From Nitrospira japonica (GTDB lineage Bacteria > Nitrospirota > Thermodesulfovibrionia > Thermodesulfovibrionales > SM23-35), in NCBI GenBank assembly GCA_020725385.1, contig DYFC01000064.1, positions 1 through 41,664 of the forward strand: a stretch of DNA of 41,664 nucleotides, written 5' to 3'. Position numbers and translations under genes: made by a program. The notes under the pieces were generated by a model. It did no database searches and had not been told where the DNA came from. It saw nothing but the letters and a program-made list of their open reading frames with translations. Numbering within the stretch: position 1 is the stretch's first letter; every line of letters begins with the position of its first letter. This document shows positions 1 through 7,519 of the stretch, piece by piece.

Positions 1-117
1 AATATTACTAAGCTACAAAATAAACTTATGGGATTGGTTACATCAAAAAACAATATAAAAAAGAAAGGTAATTTCGTTTATAATTTTAATGAGGCAACAG
101 AGAAACTTTTCGTTTAG
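1..117 (+). CDS. 3' end of an unidentified gene (partial)
   Basis: Frame 1 is open from the first base to a TAG at 115-117, giving 38 lysine- and asparagine-rich residues that end in EKLFV. The start lies outside the window. I do not recognise the family; the accessory setting makes a mobile-element protein possible but this is a guess. The sequence gaggcaacag at 91-100 recurs just after the stop at 128-137, which hints at a small local duplication. It could also be a chance open frame. Confidence 0.3.
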   Translation, partial: NITKLQNKLMGLVTSKNNIKKKGNFVYNFNEATEKLFV

Positions 118-370
118 ATTTTTATGTGAGGCAACAGGTAGGCAAGGCAATAAAGAATTTATTCTACTCTATATTATTGTTAAATAAATCTTCCAAAAAA
201 TATAATAAAACGCTAATCCCTTAATGACATGGTAAAAAAATTAACCAGCGGTTGAATTCTAAAAACAGTGGTAAAATAGCGCAGCAAGATCTGTGTATGT
301 CTATAATACGGTGATCATATATTTCTATATTATCTTGACACCATTTTTATATTATGTTGGAATAAAATAT

Positions 371-459
371 AGGCTTCAGAAACACGGTGAATCTTCTGGC
401 CGTAGGTCATTCAAATGAATGGATCGCGTGAGGGTAAGGGGGAGCCCCTCCTGAGGCCT
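371..459 (+). ncRNA. Candidate multi-helix RNA or mobile-element end
   Basis: An outer stem can form between AGGCTTCAG (371-379) and CTGAGGCCT (451-459), with one wobble pair. Inside it are three local hairpins: ACGG/CCGT around 385-403, CATTC/GAATG at 408-421, and AGGGG/CCCCT at 437-449. The arrangement looks like a four-way junction, but it is not a tRNA: it has no T-loop, no anticodon arm and the wrong stem lengths. TCAA follows the outer stem, which would suit an IS200/IS605-type right end or its guide RNA. No transposase is present, so this is speculation. Confidence 0.25.
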
Positions 460-703
460 CAAAGTTTATTTGCACAAATAATACATAAAAATTAAACGTT
501 GCTCCAAATATAGCTAAAAATAGAAAGATTATCATGCTCCATTTGTTTATTGCCGATGCAGCATTAATGAATTCTTGACTAATTTCAATTAAAACAATTC
601 CTTAAACTATTACCCAATTGTTCTCCGGAAAGAGTTTATATGCCCCTATATTTACATCATATGTTGTGAATGGGCATAAGAGATTGTAAAAGAAGATGAG
701 ATA

Positions 704-722
704 GTGTATCATAAGTGTATCA
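704..722 (+). promoter_or_regulatory. Probable operator of the toxin-antitoxin operon
   Basis: Two direct copies of GTGTATCA lie 11 bp apart, about 20-40 bp upstream of the antitoxin ATG, inside a loose palindrome TAGTG...CACTA. Ribbon-helix-helix antitoxins usually bind short repeats spaced about one helical turn apart, so autoregulation is likely. That binding is inferred from the family. Confidence 0.45.
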
Positions 723-743
723 CTACTAAGGAGGTAAAACAAT

Positions 744-968
744 ATGCCCGCAAAGAACCCGAGAATAAATGTGGTACTTGAAAAGCCTTTATACAAAAAT
801 GTAGAACGGCTTGCTGAACGAGATGGGGTTTCCTTATCCTTAAAGGTTCGCGATCTTGTTAAGGAAGCATTAGAGATCGAGGAAGACATAGGGCTTATCA
901 AAATCGCTGAGAATAGAGAAAAAACTTTTAATAGAAAGAAATCACTAAAACATGATGAGGTTTGGTAG
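744..968 (+). CDS. Antitoxin, ribbon-helix-helix type (RelB/CopG-like)
   Basis: This 74-residue protein has the layout of a ribbon-helix-helix antitoxin. Residues 7-12 (RINVVL) would form the DNA-binding strand, followed by two helices (about 14-45). A charged, probably disordered C-terminal tail would wrap the toxin. A strong ribosome site, AAGGAGGT at 729-736, supports the ATG at 744. The stop overlaps the start of the RelE-like toxin gene, the usual antitoxin-first order. Together the pair would form a neutralised complex that represses its own promoter through the GTGTATCA repeats upstream. Confidence 0.75.
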   Translation: MPAKNPRINVVLEKPLYKNVERLAERDGVSLSLKVRDLVKEALEIEEDIGLIKIAENREKTFNRKKSLKHDEVW

Positions 969-1246
969 AGTTGAGTTTTGATCTTAAATATCACCCAGAT
1001 GTTCGAGACATAGATATTCCTCAATTAAATGAGACTCTAAAAAATCGTATTAAGATAGCTATAGAAGAACGTCTTGCGATAGCTCCCCAGCTATATGGAA
1101 AACCTCTTAGAAAAAGCCTCAAAGGGTATTGGAAACTTAGAGTCGGTGATTATAGAGTAGTCTATAAAATTAAAGGAAAAGAAGTCTGGATATTAGCTAT
1201 TATTAATAGAAAAGATGTGTATAAAAAGGTTATCAAAAGGATTTAA
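962..1246 (+). CDS. Toxin, RelE/ParE superfamily
   Basis: This protein of about 94 residues matches the RelE/StbE toxin fold, typically a ribosome-dependent mRNA endonuclease. The diagnostic C-terminal part includes LKGYWKLRVGDYRVVYKI and a terminal INRKDVYKKV segment. The nearest frame start is TTG at 962, overlapping the antitoxin stop by 7 nt. That leaves almost no gap after GAGG at 957-960, so TTG at 971 (10 nt spacing) is equally likely. Translational coupling with the antitoxin is expected. The protein appears full length with no obvious lesion. Confidence 0.75.
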   Translation: MVELSFDLKYHPDVRDIDIPQLNETLKNRIKIAIEERLAIAPQLYGKPLRKSLKGYWKLRVGDYRVVYKIKGKEVWILAIINRKDVYKKVIKRI

Positions 1247-1273
1247 TGGGTTATTTGAAACTTGAGACTTGGA

Positions 1274-1354
1274 TTACTCTTTCGTGGCTTTATAAATCTC
1301 AAAAGCAAGTGCATCAGCCTTCTGCCAGACAATAAGTCTTTTGTAGTTTTGCAT
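1274..1354 (-). pseudogene. N-terminal remnant of a four-helix bundle (S23/IVS-type) protein
   Basis: On the minus strand an ATG at 1354 opens a 26-residue frame containing YKRLIVWQKADALAFEIYKA, closed by TAA at 1274-1276. This matches the conserved N-terminus of the four-helix bundle protein family found in 23S rRNA intervening sequences and elsewhere, normally about 115-125 residues. The other three helices are absent here. I read it as a decayed copy in the same scrapyard as the CRISPR remains. Confidence 0.55.
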
Positions 1355-1444
1355 AAAGGATTATACCAGAACTTATCGGTCTACTGCATTATTGCTTTAA
1401 TTAAACTGTCGTACTGTCATACTGCCGCTCTGATAAACTTTCGT

Positions 1445-1481
1445 GTTTCAATCCTTGTTTTATTGGAAGTAGAATTCAGAC
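1445..1481 (+). CRISPR. Single CRISPR-repeat-like sequence (orphan)
   Basis: This 37-bp stretch begins GTTTCAATCCTTGTTTTA, then TTGG, and ends in CAGAC. That start is typical of 36-37 bp repeats of type I-B and type III arrays. Only one copy is visible, so there is no array. A truncated cas8b gene lies 85 bp away. The best reading is the last repeat of a deleted array, but a chance resemblance cannot be ruled out. Confidence 0.35.
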
Positions 1482-1565
1482 CAATTAGCGCAACAGTTTA
1501 CAGAGCGATAGAGTACAGTTAAAAAGACTTCTTAATGCCCCACAACAATTTGCTGACTTCTTCAA

Positions 1566-2150
1566 TCAAAATATTAATGGTTTTTGCATTCCGCAGATAG
1601 AACAATATTTATTATTACTTGCAGATATCCCAACAGTTTTTTTAGTTTCAATTTCTTTGAGTGATTTCCTGAATATTTCAAAGTCACCGATATATTTCCA
1701 ATCTCCGTTTTCCTTAATTTTTATAGTTAAAAGCTTACCTTCTTCTTTATCTATGTCTTTAATGTAAGTCTGTATTTCTTTAGTAATTTTATCTTTGTTA
1801 TAAGAAAGGATATTCTTAATATTCTCTAAAAAGTTCTGTTTTTCTTCTAACCTATTTTTTTCAAACCATTTTTGTATTTTATTCTCAAAAGTTTTCTTAA
1901 TATCTGTAATCTTGGCTGTTGGTATTGGATTTGTACCGTTAGGGGGACCTTTCCTAAAAAGATATTTCATTTTTTTTGACGAGTCATAATCTTCCAATTC
2001 AACGCCATCAAAATCATTCCTTTCAGTATCAATCCTTATAGAAACTATCTTCCCTCCTGGTTTAAACGGTTCTTGAACAAGGGTATCTAATTCATCTTTA
2101 CCATATTTATCTCTCTGCCATCTTCCTATTTCTCTTATTGCGGAAAGCAT
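1566..2150 (-). pseudogene. cas8b: Truncated CRISPR type I-B Cas8b (TM1802/Csh1 family), N-terminal third
   Basis: The 194 residues match the N-terminus of the TM1802/Csh1 group of Cas8b, the large subunit of the type I-B Cascade complex. Recognisable parts are the opening MLSAIREIGRW, the VELEDYDSSKKMKYLFRKG segment, and PTAKITDIKKTFENKI. The first half of a zinc-ribbon-like motif, CSICG, sits at about residues 184-188. Family members run to roughly 550-650 residues, so about two thirds are missing; the frame stops just after the CxxC. A good ribosome site (GAGGAG) precedes the ATG at 2150. No cas7, cas5, cas3, cas6, cas1 or cas2 is visible nearby, so the system is a relic and interference is not expected. 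Confidence 0.7.
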
Positions 2151-2309
2151 TCTTTATCTCCTCTTGTATTCTCAAAACGCCTCATAATATAAACTTCCGA
2201 AAAAATCCTCACAGACGTCCTGTCTGCATCAATCAGCTTCTTACACATTATCGAAACTTCCGTCTTTCCAACCATTATGAAGACACATATAAATATTAAA
2301 CTCCAACGG

Positions 2310-2531
2310 TTAACTCTTTCCTTTTGCATGCAGTATTGTTAGACCAACAAGCTCTTTGTCATGATAATGATAAATAATATCTTCTTCCATTATGCTGTCA
2401 TTTGCCTGTTGAGGCTTTCTGAAACTTATATAAAGCACGTCTGCCTCATCATCATAATCAACCCATATCTTATTGGACGGCATCTTTAAAATATAAGGAA
2501 TAGCCTCTTTTATATCCATTACTTTCTCCAT
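2310..2531 (-). CDS. DUF2283 family protein
   Basis: This 73-residue protein has the DUF2283 signature: WVDYDDEADVLYISF at about residues 23-37, then a central acidic strand and a final VGLTILHA segment. DUF2283 proteins often sit beside DUF4258 proteins in toxin-antitoxin-like pairs, but no DUF4258 partner is visible here. Two starts are possible. ATG 2531 has GGGGG 4 nt upstream; ATG 2519 has GGAG 6 nt upstream. The gene lies 159 bp upstream of the cas8b fragment on the same strand, in the accessory region. Its function is not known. Confidence 0.65.
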   Translation of the reverse strand: MEKVMDIKEAIPYILKMPSNKIWVDYDDEADVLYISFRKPQQANDSIMEEDIIYHYHDKELVGLTILHAKGKS

Positions 2532-2788
2532 ATAACCCCCTTTTTTGTAATCTTTTCCGGTTTAGAAGTCATAAATACTGTTATTATAAAACCATCATTG
2601 CATGCGCATCCTTTCAATTTTGGCTTACCATTTTTATTACGCTGTAACCCAACTAAATTTCGAGTTGCTAATACCATTAAACCTTCGCCCTATTCTTCAC
2701 CAAATCCCGAAAGACCCCTTACAGCCGCACATCAAAAACTTTAATGGCTCCTTGCAGGTTATCTCCATCTCTGTCTTTTCGATTTTCA

Positions 2789-3465
2789 TTATTCACCCGG
2801 ATAAACATTTCCAACTTCCAGAGGATACCATGTTTTGCCTTTTAGGCCAACAACGAGATTTACAGTGTCGCCTTTTCTAAGAAGTTTTGCAATCTCCTTT
2901 GTAATCTTTATAGGACCTGTTATTTCATCTTCGAACTCATAAAGAAGGTAGAGCTTGTCTTCAACAATGTCTGTTATGCTTCCATAACCTTCTCTGTATT
3001 TATCATCATCGTCTAAATCATAATCCAGAAATTCTTCAGAATACTTGTCACAAAGTTCATAGAGAAGGGAAGCTGCTTTTTCTACTCGCGGAAGGTCTTT
3101 AGAAGCCTTCTTAGTTACAGTAAATACATCTTCAATAGCTCCTTTTTCAAGAAGTCCTTTTTTATCAAGCCATTGAATGTATTTTTTCATAATGCCGGGT
3201 GCTGATGTGTTAATCCATGCCGGGCCGATGACTTTTCTTATCAGATACCAATTAAGGAAATCCGCAACCTGACCATCATATAGTTCGCTCGTGTCCGCAG
3301 TTAAGATTATCTCTCCATCCTCGTTTTCCTCATAAGACAATTCAGCATAATTTGCAAGGTAATCATGGAACAACTCAAGAATAAATTGATACTTTTCTAT
3401 GGTTTTTTACTTAGTTCTCCTGATAACTCTTCTAAAAAAATACTCATGCTTTCATCAATTCTCAT
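2789..3465 (-). pseudogene. Frameshifted gene resembling a recombinase core-binding (SAM-like) region
   Basis: The main frame runs from about 3432 down to 2789, but its first usable start, TTG at 3373, has no ribosome site. An ATG at 3465 in another frame opens a 22-residue peptide with FLEELSGELSKKP, closed by TAG at 3397-3399. Restoring one A in the six-A run near 3402-3408 joins both frames into SELSKKTIEKYQFILELFHDYL. That resembles the N-terminal SAM-like domain of tyrosine recombinases. The rest (LYDGQVADFLNWYLIRKVIG, then an acidic linker and a beta-rich tail) belongs to an uncharacterised family I cannot name. No recombinase catalytic domain is present. A sequencing error would look the same. 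Confidence 0.5.
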
Positions 3466-3845
3466 AAATTCTCAATATTTCTTTTCCTTTAAAATTTAAT
3501 CTATTTTTTATACACCTTAAAAATCTTACTAATTGATATTTTTTTGAACATAATATGTTTTTCTGAATATGCTACTATTGTTGCTTCATACATTCCCTTT
3601 TTTTCGCAATATTATATCACGATATTTCAGATTTCAATAGTATTCTTGAGATCATAATAAGTTGGATAGATTTGTACGAAACCATATGTAAAGAGGCTGG
3701 ATTCCTGCTTGAGCCTGCCGCCGAAAAAACCGGGGCAGAAATGACACAAAAGGTTTTCGCAAGAATGGAAAAAGATAGTAGAGCCCTAAATTCCTAAAGT
3801 ATAAATTGAAAAAATTATTTGCCTTCCTTATTATTTATGTCAATT
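3466..3845. other. Intergenic stretch with one palindromic repeat
   Basis: No coding region is supported. It is very AT-rich up to about 3660. A single degenerate unit of the palindromic repeat family lies at 3697-3746. Confidence 0.5.
3697..3746 (-). repeat. Degenerate palindromic repeat unit (ctggatt...aatgaca)
   Basis: The unit starts ctggattcctgcttgag and ends gcagaaatgaca. It shares both ends with the repeats at 10244-10423 and 24339-24467, but the centre has diverged or carries an insertion. Confidence 0.5.
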
Positions 3846-4280
3846 TTATACAACAGCTATTCTCTGATCTTTATAAGGTTGTGGCCATTTATATGTATTT
3901 ATAAGCCATGTCAGGTGTTTCATTAATTCTGGCTGATTATTTACATTTAATTCTTCATCAAAGAAAATACCGATTAAATATATATTCTTAAATTTTTCCT
4001 GCCAGTCAACTTTTCCTGTTGCAGTATTTTCTCTTACATTTCCATCCTTATCAATAAATATAATTCTTATTTTGACTTTTTTACCCTTTCCAATGGAACG
4101 TTCGGAATATAACCCAATACCTGATAATGAAATATTGGCTATATTGGCATTATAAATTTTTCTTTCTCCATATACTGATACTTTTGCATTCCCGAAAAAC
4201 TGGTAACGATACCATTTTCTAATATCCTCAAATTTTTCTTTTCCGGTTCTTTTTATTATTTTTCGTGCCTTATTTTTCAA
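3846..4280 (-). CDS. PilZ domain protein
   Basis: This 144-residue cytoplasmic protein carries one PilZ domain, the c-di-GMP receptor fold. The arginine motif is RKWYR at about residues 21-25. The second motif is NISLSGIGLYS at about 49-59, matching the (D/N)xSxxG consensus. The C-terminal strand segment follows (about 95-110). The start is TTG at 4280, preceded by AGGGGGG with 5 nt spacing; no better start exists. It lies alone downstream of metF, separated by a GCTCTT-rich spacer, so it is probably transcribed on its own or by read-through. Its effector partner cannot be deduced. Confidence 0.8.
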   Translation of the reverse strand: MKNKARKIIKRTGKEKFEDIRKWYRYQFFGNAKVSVYGERKIYNANIANISLSGIGLYSERSIGKGKKVKIRIIFIDKDGNVRENTATGKVDWQEKFKNIYLIGIFFDEELNVNNQPELMKHLTWLINTYKWPQPYKDQRIAVV

Positions 4281-4305
4281 TTCGCCCCCCTTCTCAATTT
4301 GACTA

Positions 4306-4409
4306 TGCTTTTTGCTCCATGCTCTACGCTCTTCGCTTTATCCTCTTTATGTTTTACTCTTCGCTCTTTGCTCTTAGCTCTTTGCTCTACGCTCTATGCT
4401 CTTTGCTTT
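4306..4409. repeat. Degenerate GCTCTT-type short tandem repeats
   Basis: About 100 bp are made of imperfect copies of gctctttgctct and gctctacgctct, ending directly at the metF stop codon. The same motif family recurs at 12219-12256, inside the hairpin at 31222-31269, and more weakly near 41408. Confidence 0.6.
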
Positions 4410-5291
4410 TTATAAGAGCCCTGCCCTTTCCATAATTATTGGAACTTTGTCTTCCATTCCTATTGCCATTATATGAACACCATCGCATATATTTTCATCT
4501 TTCAATTGTTTTATATGCCGCGCTGCTATATTCAATCCTGTATCAAGCGCTTTTTCTTTTCCGGCAGCCTTTAACTCATCAATTAATTCTTTTGGAACTC
4601 TTATGCCAGGCACGTTCTTATTCATAAAATTTGCCATGCCAGATGATTTTAAGACAACTATACCAGCAAGGATTTTAACAGGAAATTTTCGGGCTTCTTT
4701 CATAAAATTTTTAAAGGCTTCTAAATCATAAATTGCCTGTGTCTGGAAAAACTTTGCACCTGCTTTTACCTTTTTTTCGAATTTAAGGAGTTGTGGCTCA
4801 ATAGGGTCAGATTCAGGTGTAACAACAGCGCCATAAAAAAAGTCTGTAGAACCTTTAAGGTCATTCCCTGCCATATCTTTACCATTATTCATTTGTCCAA
4901 CAACCTGTAATAACTGAACAGATTCAATATCATAAACTGGTTTAGCATCTTTGTGGTCACCCGCGGTTACATAGTCACCTGTCATACAAAGAACATTACG
5001 AATTCCCATAACATATGCGCCCAATAAATCAGATTGTAACCCTATTCTATTTCTATCCCTGCACGTCATCTGTAATATCGGCTCAAGTCCGTTCTCAAGA
5101 GCTATTTTACATATAGCCATAGAACATATTCTCATAACAGCAGATTGATTATCAGTTACATTAGCTGCGTCTATTTTGCCTTTGAGAAGTTTAATATGAT
5201 GAAGAACCTCGTGAATATCAGTTCCTTTTGGAGGTCCTATCTCTGCTGTGACTACAAATTTCCCTGATTCAAGAGCATCTTTAAATGACAT
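4410..5291 (-). CDS. metF: Methylene-tetrahydrofolate reductase, MetF subunit
   Basis: This 293-residue TIM-barrel flavoprotein reduces 5,10-methylene-THF to 5-methyl-THF. Family landmarks include EIGPPKGTD near residue 17, DAANVTDNQSAV near 38-49, QMTCRDRNR near 73-81, and GDYVTAGDHKDAKP near 105-118. AGGAGG lies 6 nt before the ATG, and the purD stop is only 15 nt upstream. It is the last gene of the operon that begins with the GltD/MvhD-like fusion gene. Because MetV is encoded in the same operon, this is probably the MetFV-type enzyme used in acetogenic metabolism, which needs a protein partner for electrons. It would also feed methionine synthesis. Confidence 0.92.
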   Translation of the reverse strand: MSFKDALESGKFVVTAEIGPPKGTDIHEVLHHIKLLKGKIDAANVTDNQSAVMRICSMAICKIALENGLEPILQMTCRDRNRIGLQSDLLGAYVMGIRNVLCMTGDYVTAGDHKDAKPVYDIESVQLLQVVGQMNNGKDMAGNDLKGSTDFFYGAVVTPESDPIEPQLLKFEKKVKAGAKFFQTQAIYDLEAFKNFMKEARKFPVKILAGIVVLKSSGMANFMNKNVPGIRVPKELIDELKAAGKEKALDTGLNIAARHIKQLKDENICDGVHIMAIGMEDKVPIIMERAGLL

Positions 5292-5306
5292 TTTTGCCTC
5301 CTGTTT

Positions 5307-6608
5307 TTATTCTTTACCAATATCTGTTCTGTACCTGATTCCTTCATATTTTATTTTCTGAATATTTTCGTAAGCTATTGTTCTTGCTTCCTGTAATGTT
5401 TTACCTTTACCAATAACATGTAACACTCTTCCGCCATCTGTCACAAGGCCTTTTGTCTCGGAGAAATTTACACCAGCAAAGAAAATTTTGCAATTGTTGT
5501 CATCAATATTTTCAAGTCCGGATATTGGATAACCTTTACCATATCTTGCAGGATAACCAGGATACCAGCCTTTACTCTTTCCATTTTTCATCTGCCTTGT
5601 TCTTCCCTGTGCTGCAACAACATCGCAATAATAATCCTGACTCCACTCAACTTTACTATTTTTTAACACACCGTTTATTATCTGATAGCTTATGTCACTT
5701 AATGGTGTAATCAATCTTGGAAGAATTACTTCTGCTTCAGGGTCGCCAAGTCTCACATTTGCTTCAAGAAGATGCGGCACATTATCAACAAGCATTAGAC
5801 CGCAATAAAGTATTCCTTTATAAGGGATGCCTTCTTTTTCTCTGAAACCTTTAATTAAAGGTATTGCAACTTTCCCGGAAACAAGTTCTGCAAGTTCATT
5901 GCCTTCAAGCCTATGGGGTGAATAAGCTCCCATTCCTCCTGTATTTAAACCTTCGTCATTATCATATGCTCTTTTATAATCCTGAGCAACAGGCATAGGA
6001 GCTATATTTTCACCATCAGTAAATACAAAAAAAGAAATCTCGGTTCCAAAAAGTCTTTTTTCAATTACAACCTTATTGCCTGCTTCACCAAATTCTTTTT
6101 TAACCATAATCTGTTCAATAGCATACAATGCTTCCTCTGTATTCGAACATACTATCGAACCTTTGCCAGCAGCAAGACCATCTGCTTTCACAACAACAGA
6201 ATATCCTATGTTTTTTACATAATCTTTTGCAAAATCAGGATTATCAAAAACCTCAAACTCAGCAACCGGGACACCTATTTCCCTGCATAGTAACTTTGTG
6301 TAAGCTTTACTACCCTCCAGAATCGCTGCTCTTTTCTGTGGTCCAACAATCGGCACATTCTCAGAATTAAAAAGATCAACAATGCCATTCGTTAGTGGAC
6401 TTTCCGGTCCAACAAAAGTTAAGTCAACCTTTTCTTTTTTTGCAAGGGCAAGAAATTCCTCATTTGTTCTTGCATTTTCGCATCTAATTTCTGTTGCTAT
6501 TCCAGCGTTTCCCGGAGCGCAAATTACCTCCTTTACATTAGGATCATTTTTAAACTTCCAGGCTATCGAATGTCCCCTCCCCCCGCTGTCAACAACAAGT
6601 ACTTTCAT
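5307..6608 (-). CDS. purD: Phosphoribosylamine-glycine ligase
   Basis: This 433-residue ATP-grasp enzyme makes glycinamide ribonucleotide from phosphoribosylamine, glycine and ATP in purine synthesis. The N-terminal VDSGGRGHSIAWK loop, the ATP-grasp segment VVKADGLAAGKG (about 139-150), the NTGGMGAYSP motif (about 223-232) and the LLEANVRLGDPE metal site are all present. The length is normal. The ATG follows the stop of the DUF2520 gene directly (TAAATG), so translation is probably coupled. Its place among folate one-carbon genes fits the purine pathway's need for 10-formyl-THF in the next step. Confidence 0.95.
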   Translation of the reverse strand: MKVLVVDSGGRGHSIAWKFKNDPNVKEVICAPGNAGIATEIRCENARTNEEFLALAKKEKVDLTFVGPESPLTNGIVDLFNSENVPIVGPQKRAAILEGSKAYTKLLCREIGVPVAEFEVFDNPDFAKDYVKNIGYSVVVKADGLAAGKGSIVCSNTEEALYAIEQIMVKKEFGEAGNKVVIEKRLFGTEISFFVFTDGENIAPMPVAQDYKRAYDNDEGLNTGGMGAYSPHRLEGNELAELVSGKVAIPLIKGFREKEGIPYKGILYCGLMLVDNVPHLLEANVRLGDPEAEVILPRLITPLSDISYQIINGVLKNSKVEWSQDYYCDVVAAQGRTRQMKNGKSKGWYPGYPARYGKGYPISGLENIDDNNCKIFFAGVNFSETKGLVTDGGRVLHVIGKGKTLQEARTIAYENIQKIKYEGIRYRTDIGKE

Positions 6609-7499
6609 TTATCTTTTTCTTCCTTTCAGATAGAGATTGAATATAGAATTTATTTTCTTTGCGTCATGATTTTTCAAGGTACCTTTTTCAATTCCTAATT
6701 TCATAGTGTATTTCCCGAGTTCACAATATAAATTAATTAATTCATTCTTTATTTTTGAGATTGCCTTTAAATGATCATTTATTATTACAGAATCACCTCT
6801 TGCTATCGGACCGGTTAAAGCCATAGGCACCCCGAGTTTACTAATATTTTTTACAGTTCCATTTATCAAAGGCATAAGTGCTTTTAAAGCATCTTTTTTA
6901 TTAATACCGGCCATTTCAAATAGTTCTACACCAAAGCCAACAGTTGCAACAAGGAAATTCGATGCAGCGCATGCTCCTGCATGATATAGTGTTTTTTTAT
7001 CTATATCGAGCCTTATTTCTTTTCCTCTAAGAGCCCGAATGATTTTCCTTGCGCTCTTTAGTGCTTCTTCATGTCCTTCTATAAAAAAATATGAACCTGA
7101 AAGTCTTTTTATAGCTTCCTTCACATTAGCAAGACTTTGTAATGGATGAAACGATGCAGTGTATGCACCCTGCTTTTTAGCTGAAATTAAAACCTTTGAA
7201 GATAAAGCTCCACATGTATGAAAGACGATCATACCGGGTTTGAAACCACCTGTTTTCGCAATATGGTCGCATGCTTTTTTAATAGATTTATCAGAAGTTG
7301 TTATAAATACAATATCAGCTTTTTTTGATGCATCTGCAAGGTCTGTAGTAGCATAACCCTGTCCTATGAATTCAAGAGCCCTTTTCGCAGAATCAATTGT
7401 TCTGCTTGCAATTGCTGAAATAGTATATCCTTCTTTACTTAGAAGATAACCTAAGGAAGTGCCAACTACTCCTGCACCTATAATAGAAACTCTTTCCAT
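6609..7499 (-). CDS. Rossmann-like and DUF2520 domain oxidoreductase-like protein
   Basis: This 296-residue protein has an N-terminal NAD(P)-binding Rossmann fold (IIGAGVVGTSLGYLL at about 5-19) and a helical C-terminal DUF2520 domain. Conserved segments include HTCGALSSKVL and ASFHPLQSLAN near 113-138. The fold is related to pyrroline-5-carboxylate and F420-dependent NADP reductases, but the substrate of this family is not established. Homologues are often annotated as putative oxidoreductases near coenzyme biosynthesis genes. It lies 20 bp after metV and abuts purD, so it is a true operon member. A role in redox or cofactor metabolism is inference only. Confidence 0.8.
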   Translation of the reverse strand: MERVSIIGAGVVGTSLGYLLSKEGYTISAIASRTIDSAKRALEFIGQGYATTDLADASKKADIVFITTSDKSIKKACDHIAKTGGFKPGMIVFHTCGALSSKVLISAKKQGAYTASFHPLQSLANVKEAIKRLSGSYFFIEGHEEALKSARKIIRALRGKEIRLDIDKKTLYHAGACAASNFLVATVGFGVELFEMAGINKKDALKALMPLINGTVKNISKLGVPMALTGPIARGDSVIINDHLKAISKIKNELINLYCELGKYTMKLGIEKGTLKNHDAKKINSIFNLYLKGRKR

Positions 7500-7519
7500 C
7501 GCATAAGATATTTATTTAA

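Larger units (their letters stand above)
138..743. other. Gene-free stretch before the toxin-antitoxin pair
   Basis: No convincing coding region is seen on either strand. The stretch holds a foldable element at 371-459, described separately, and the promoter and operator area of the toxin-antitoxin operon near its end. An inverted repeat TGCCC...GGGCA lies at about 640-676. A minus-strand open frame across 602-1024 is only the shadow of the antitoxin gene. Confidence 0.5.

Noticed and set aside
371..459. tRNA gene
   Set aside because: The outer stem is 9 bp, there is no T-loop consensus and no anticodon arm in the right place.
602..1024. Minus-strand open frame of 140 codons
   Set aside because: It lies antisense across the antitoxin gene and its promoter, has no family resemblance and no ribosome site.
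1262..1522. Plus-strand open frame of 86 codons
   Set aside because: It crosses the antisense four-helix-bundle remnant and the CRISPR-like repeat, so it is fortuitous.
1381..1565. A CRISPR array with several repeats
   Set aside because: I searched both strands nearby and found only one repeat-like copy, with no regularly spaced partners.
1489..1620. Plus-strand frame reading LKRLLNAPQQFADFFNQ without a start
   Set aside because: It looks protein-like for about 25 residues but then runs antisense into cas8b. No family was recognised; it could be a relic but cannot be supported.
2135..2329. Minus-strand open frame of 64 codons before cas8b
   Set aside because: Composition is odd (clusters of Met and Cys), it overlaps the cas8b ribosome site and matches no known Cas protein.
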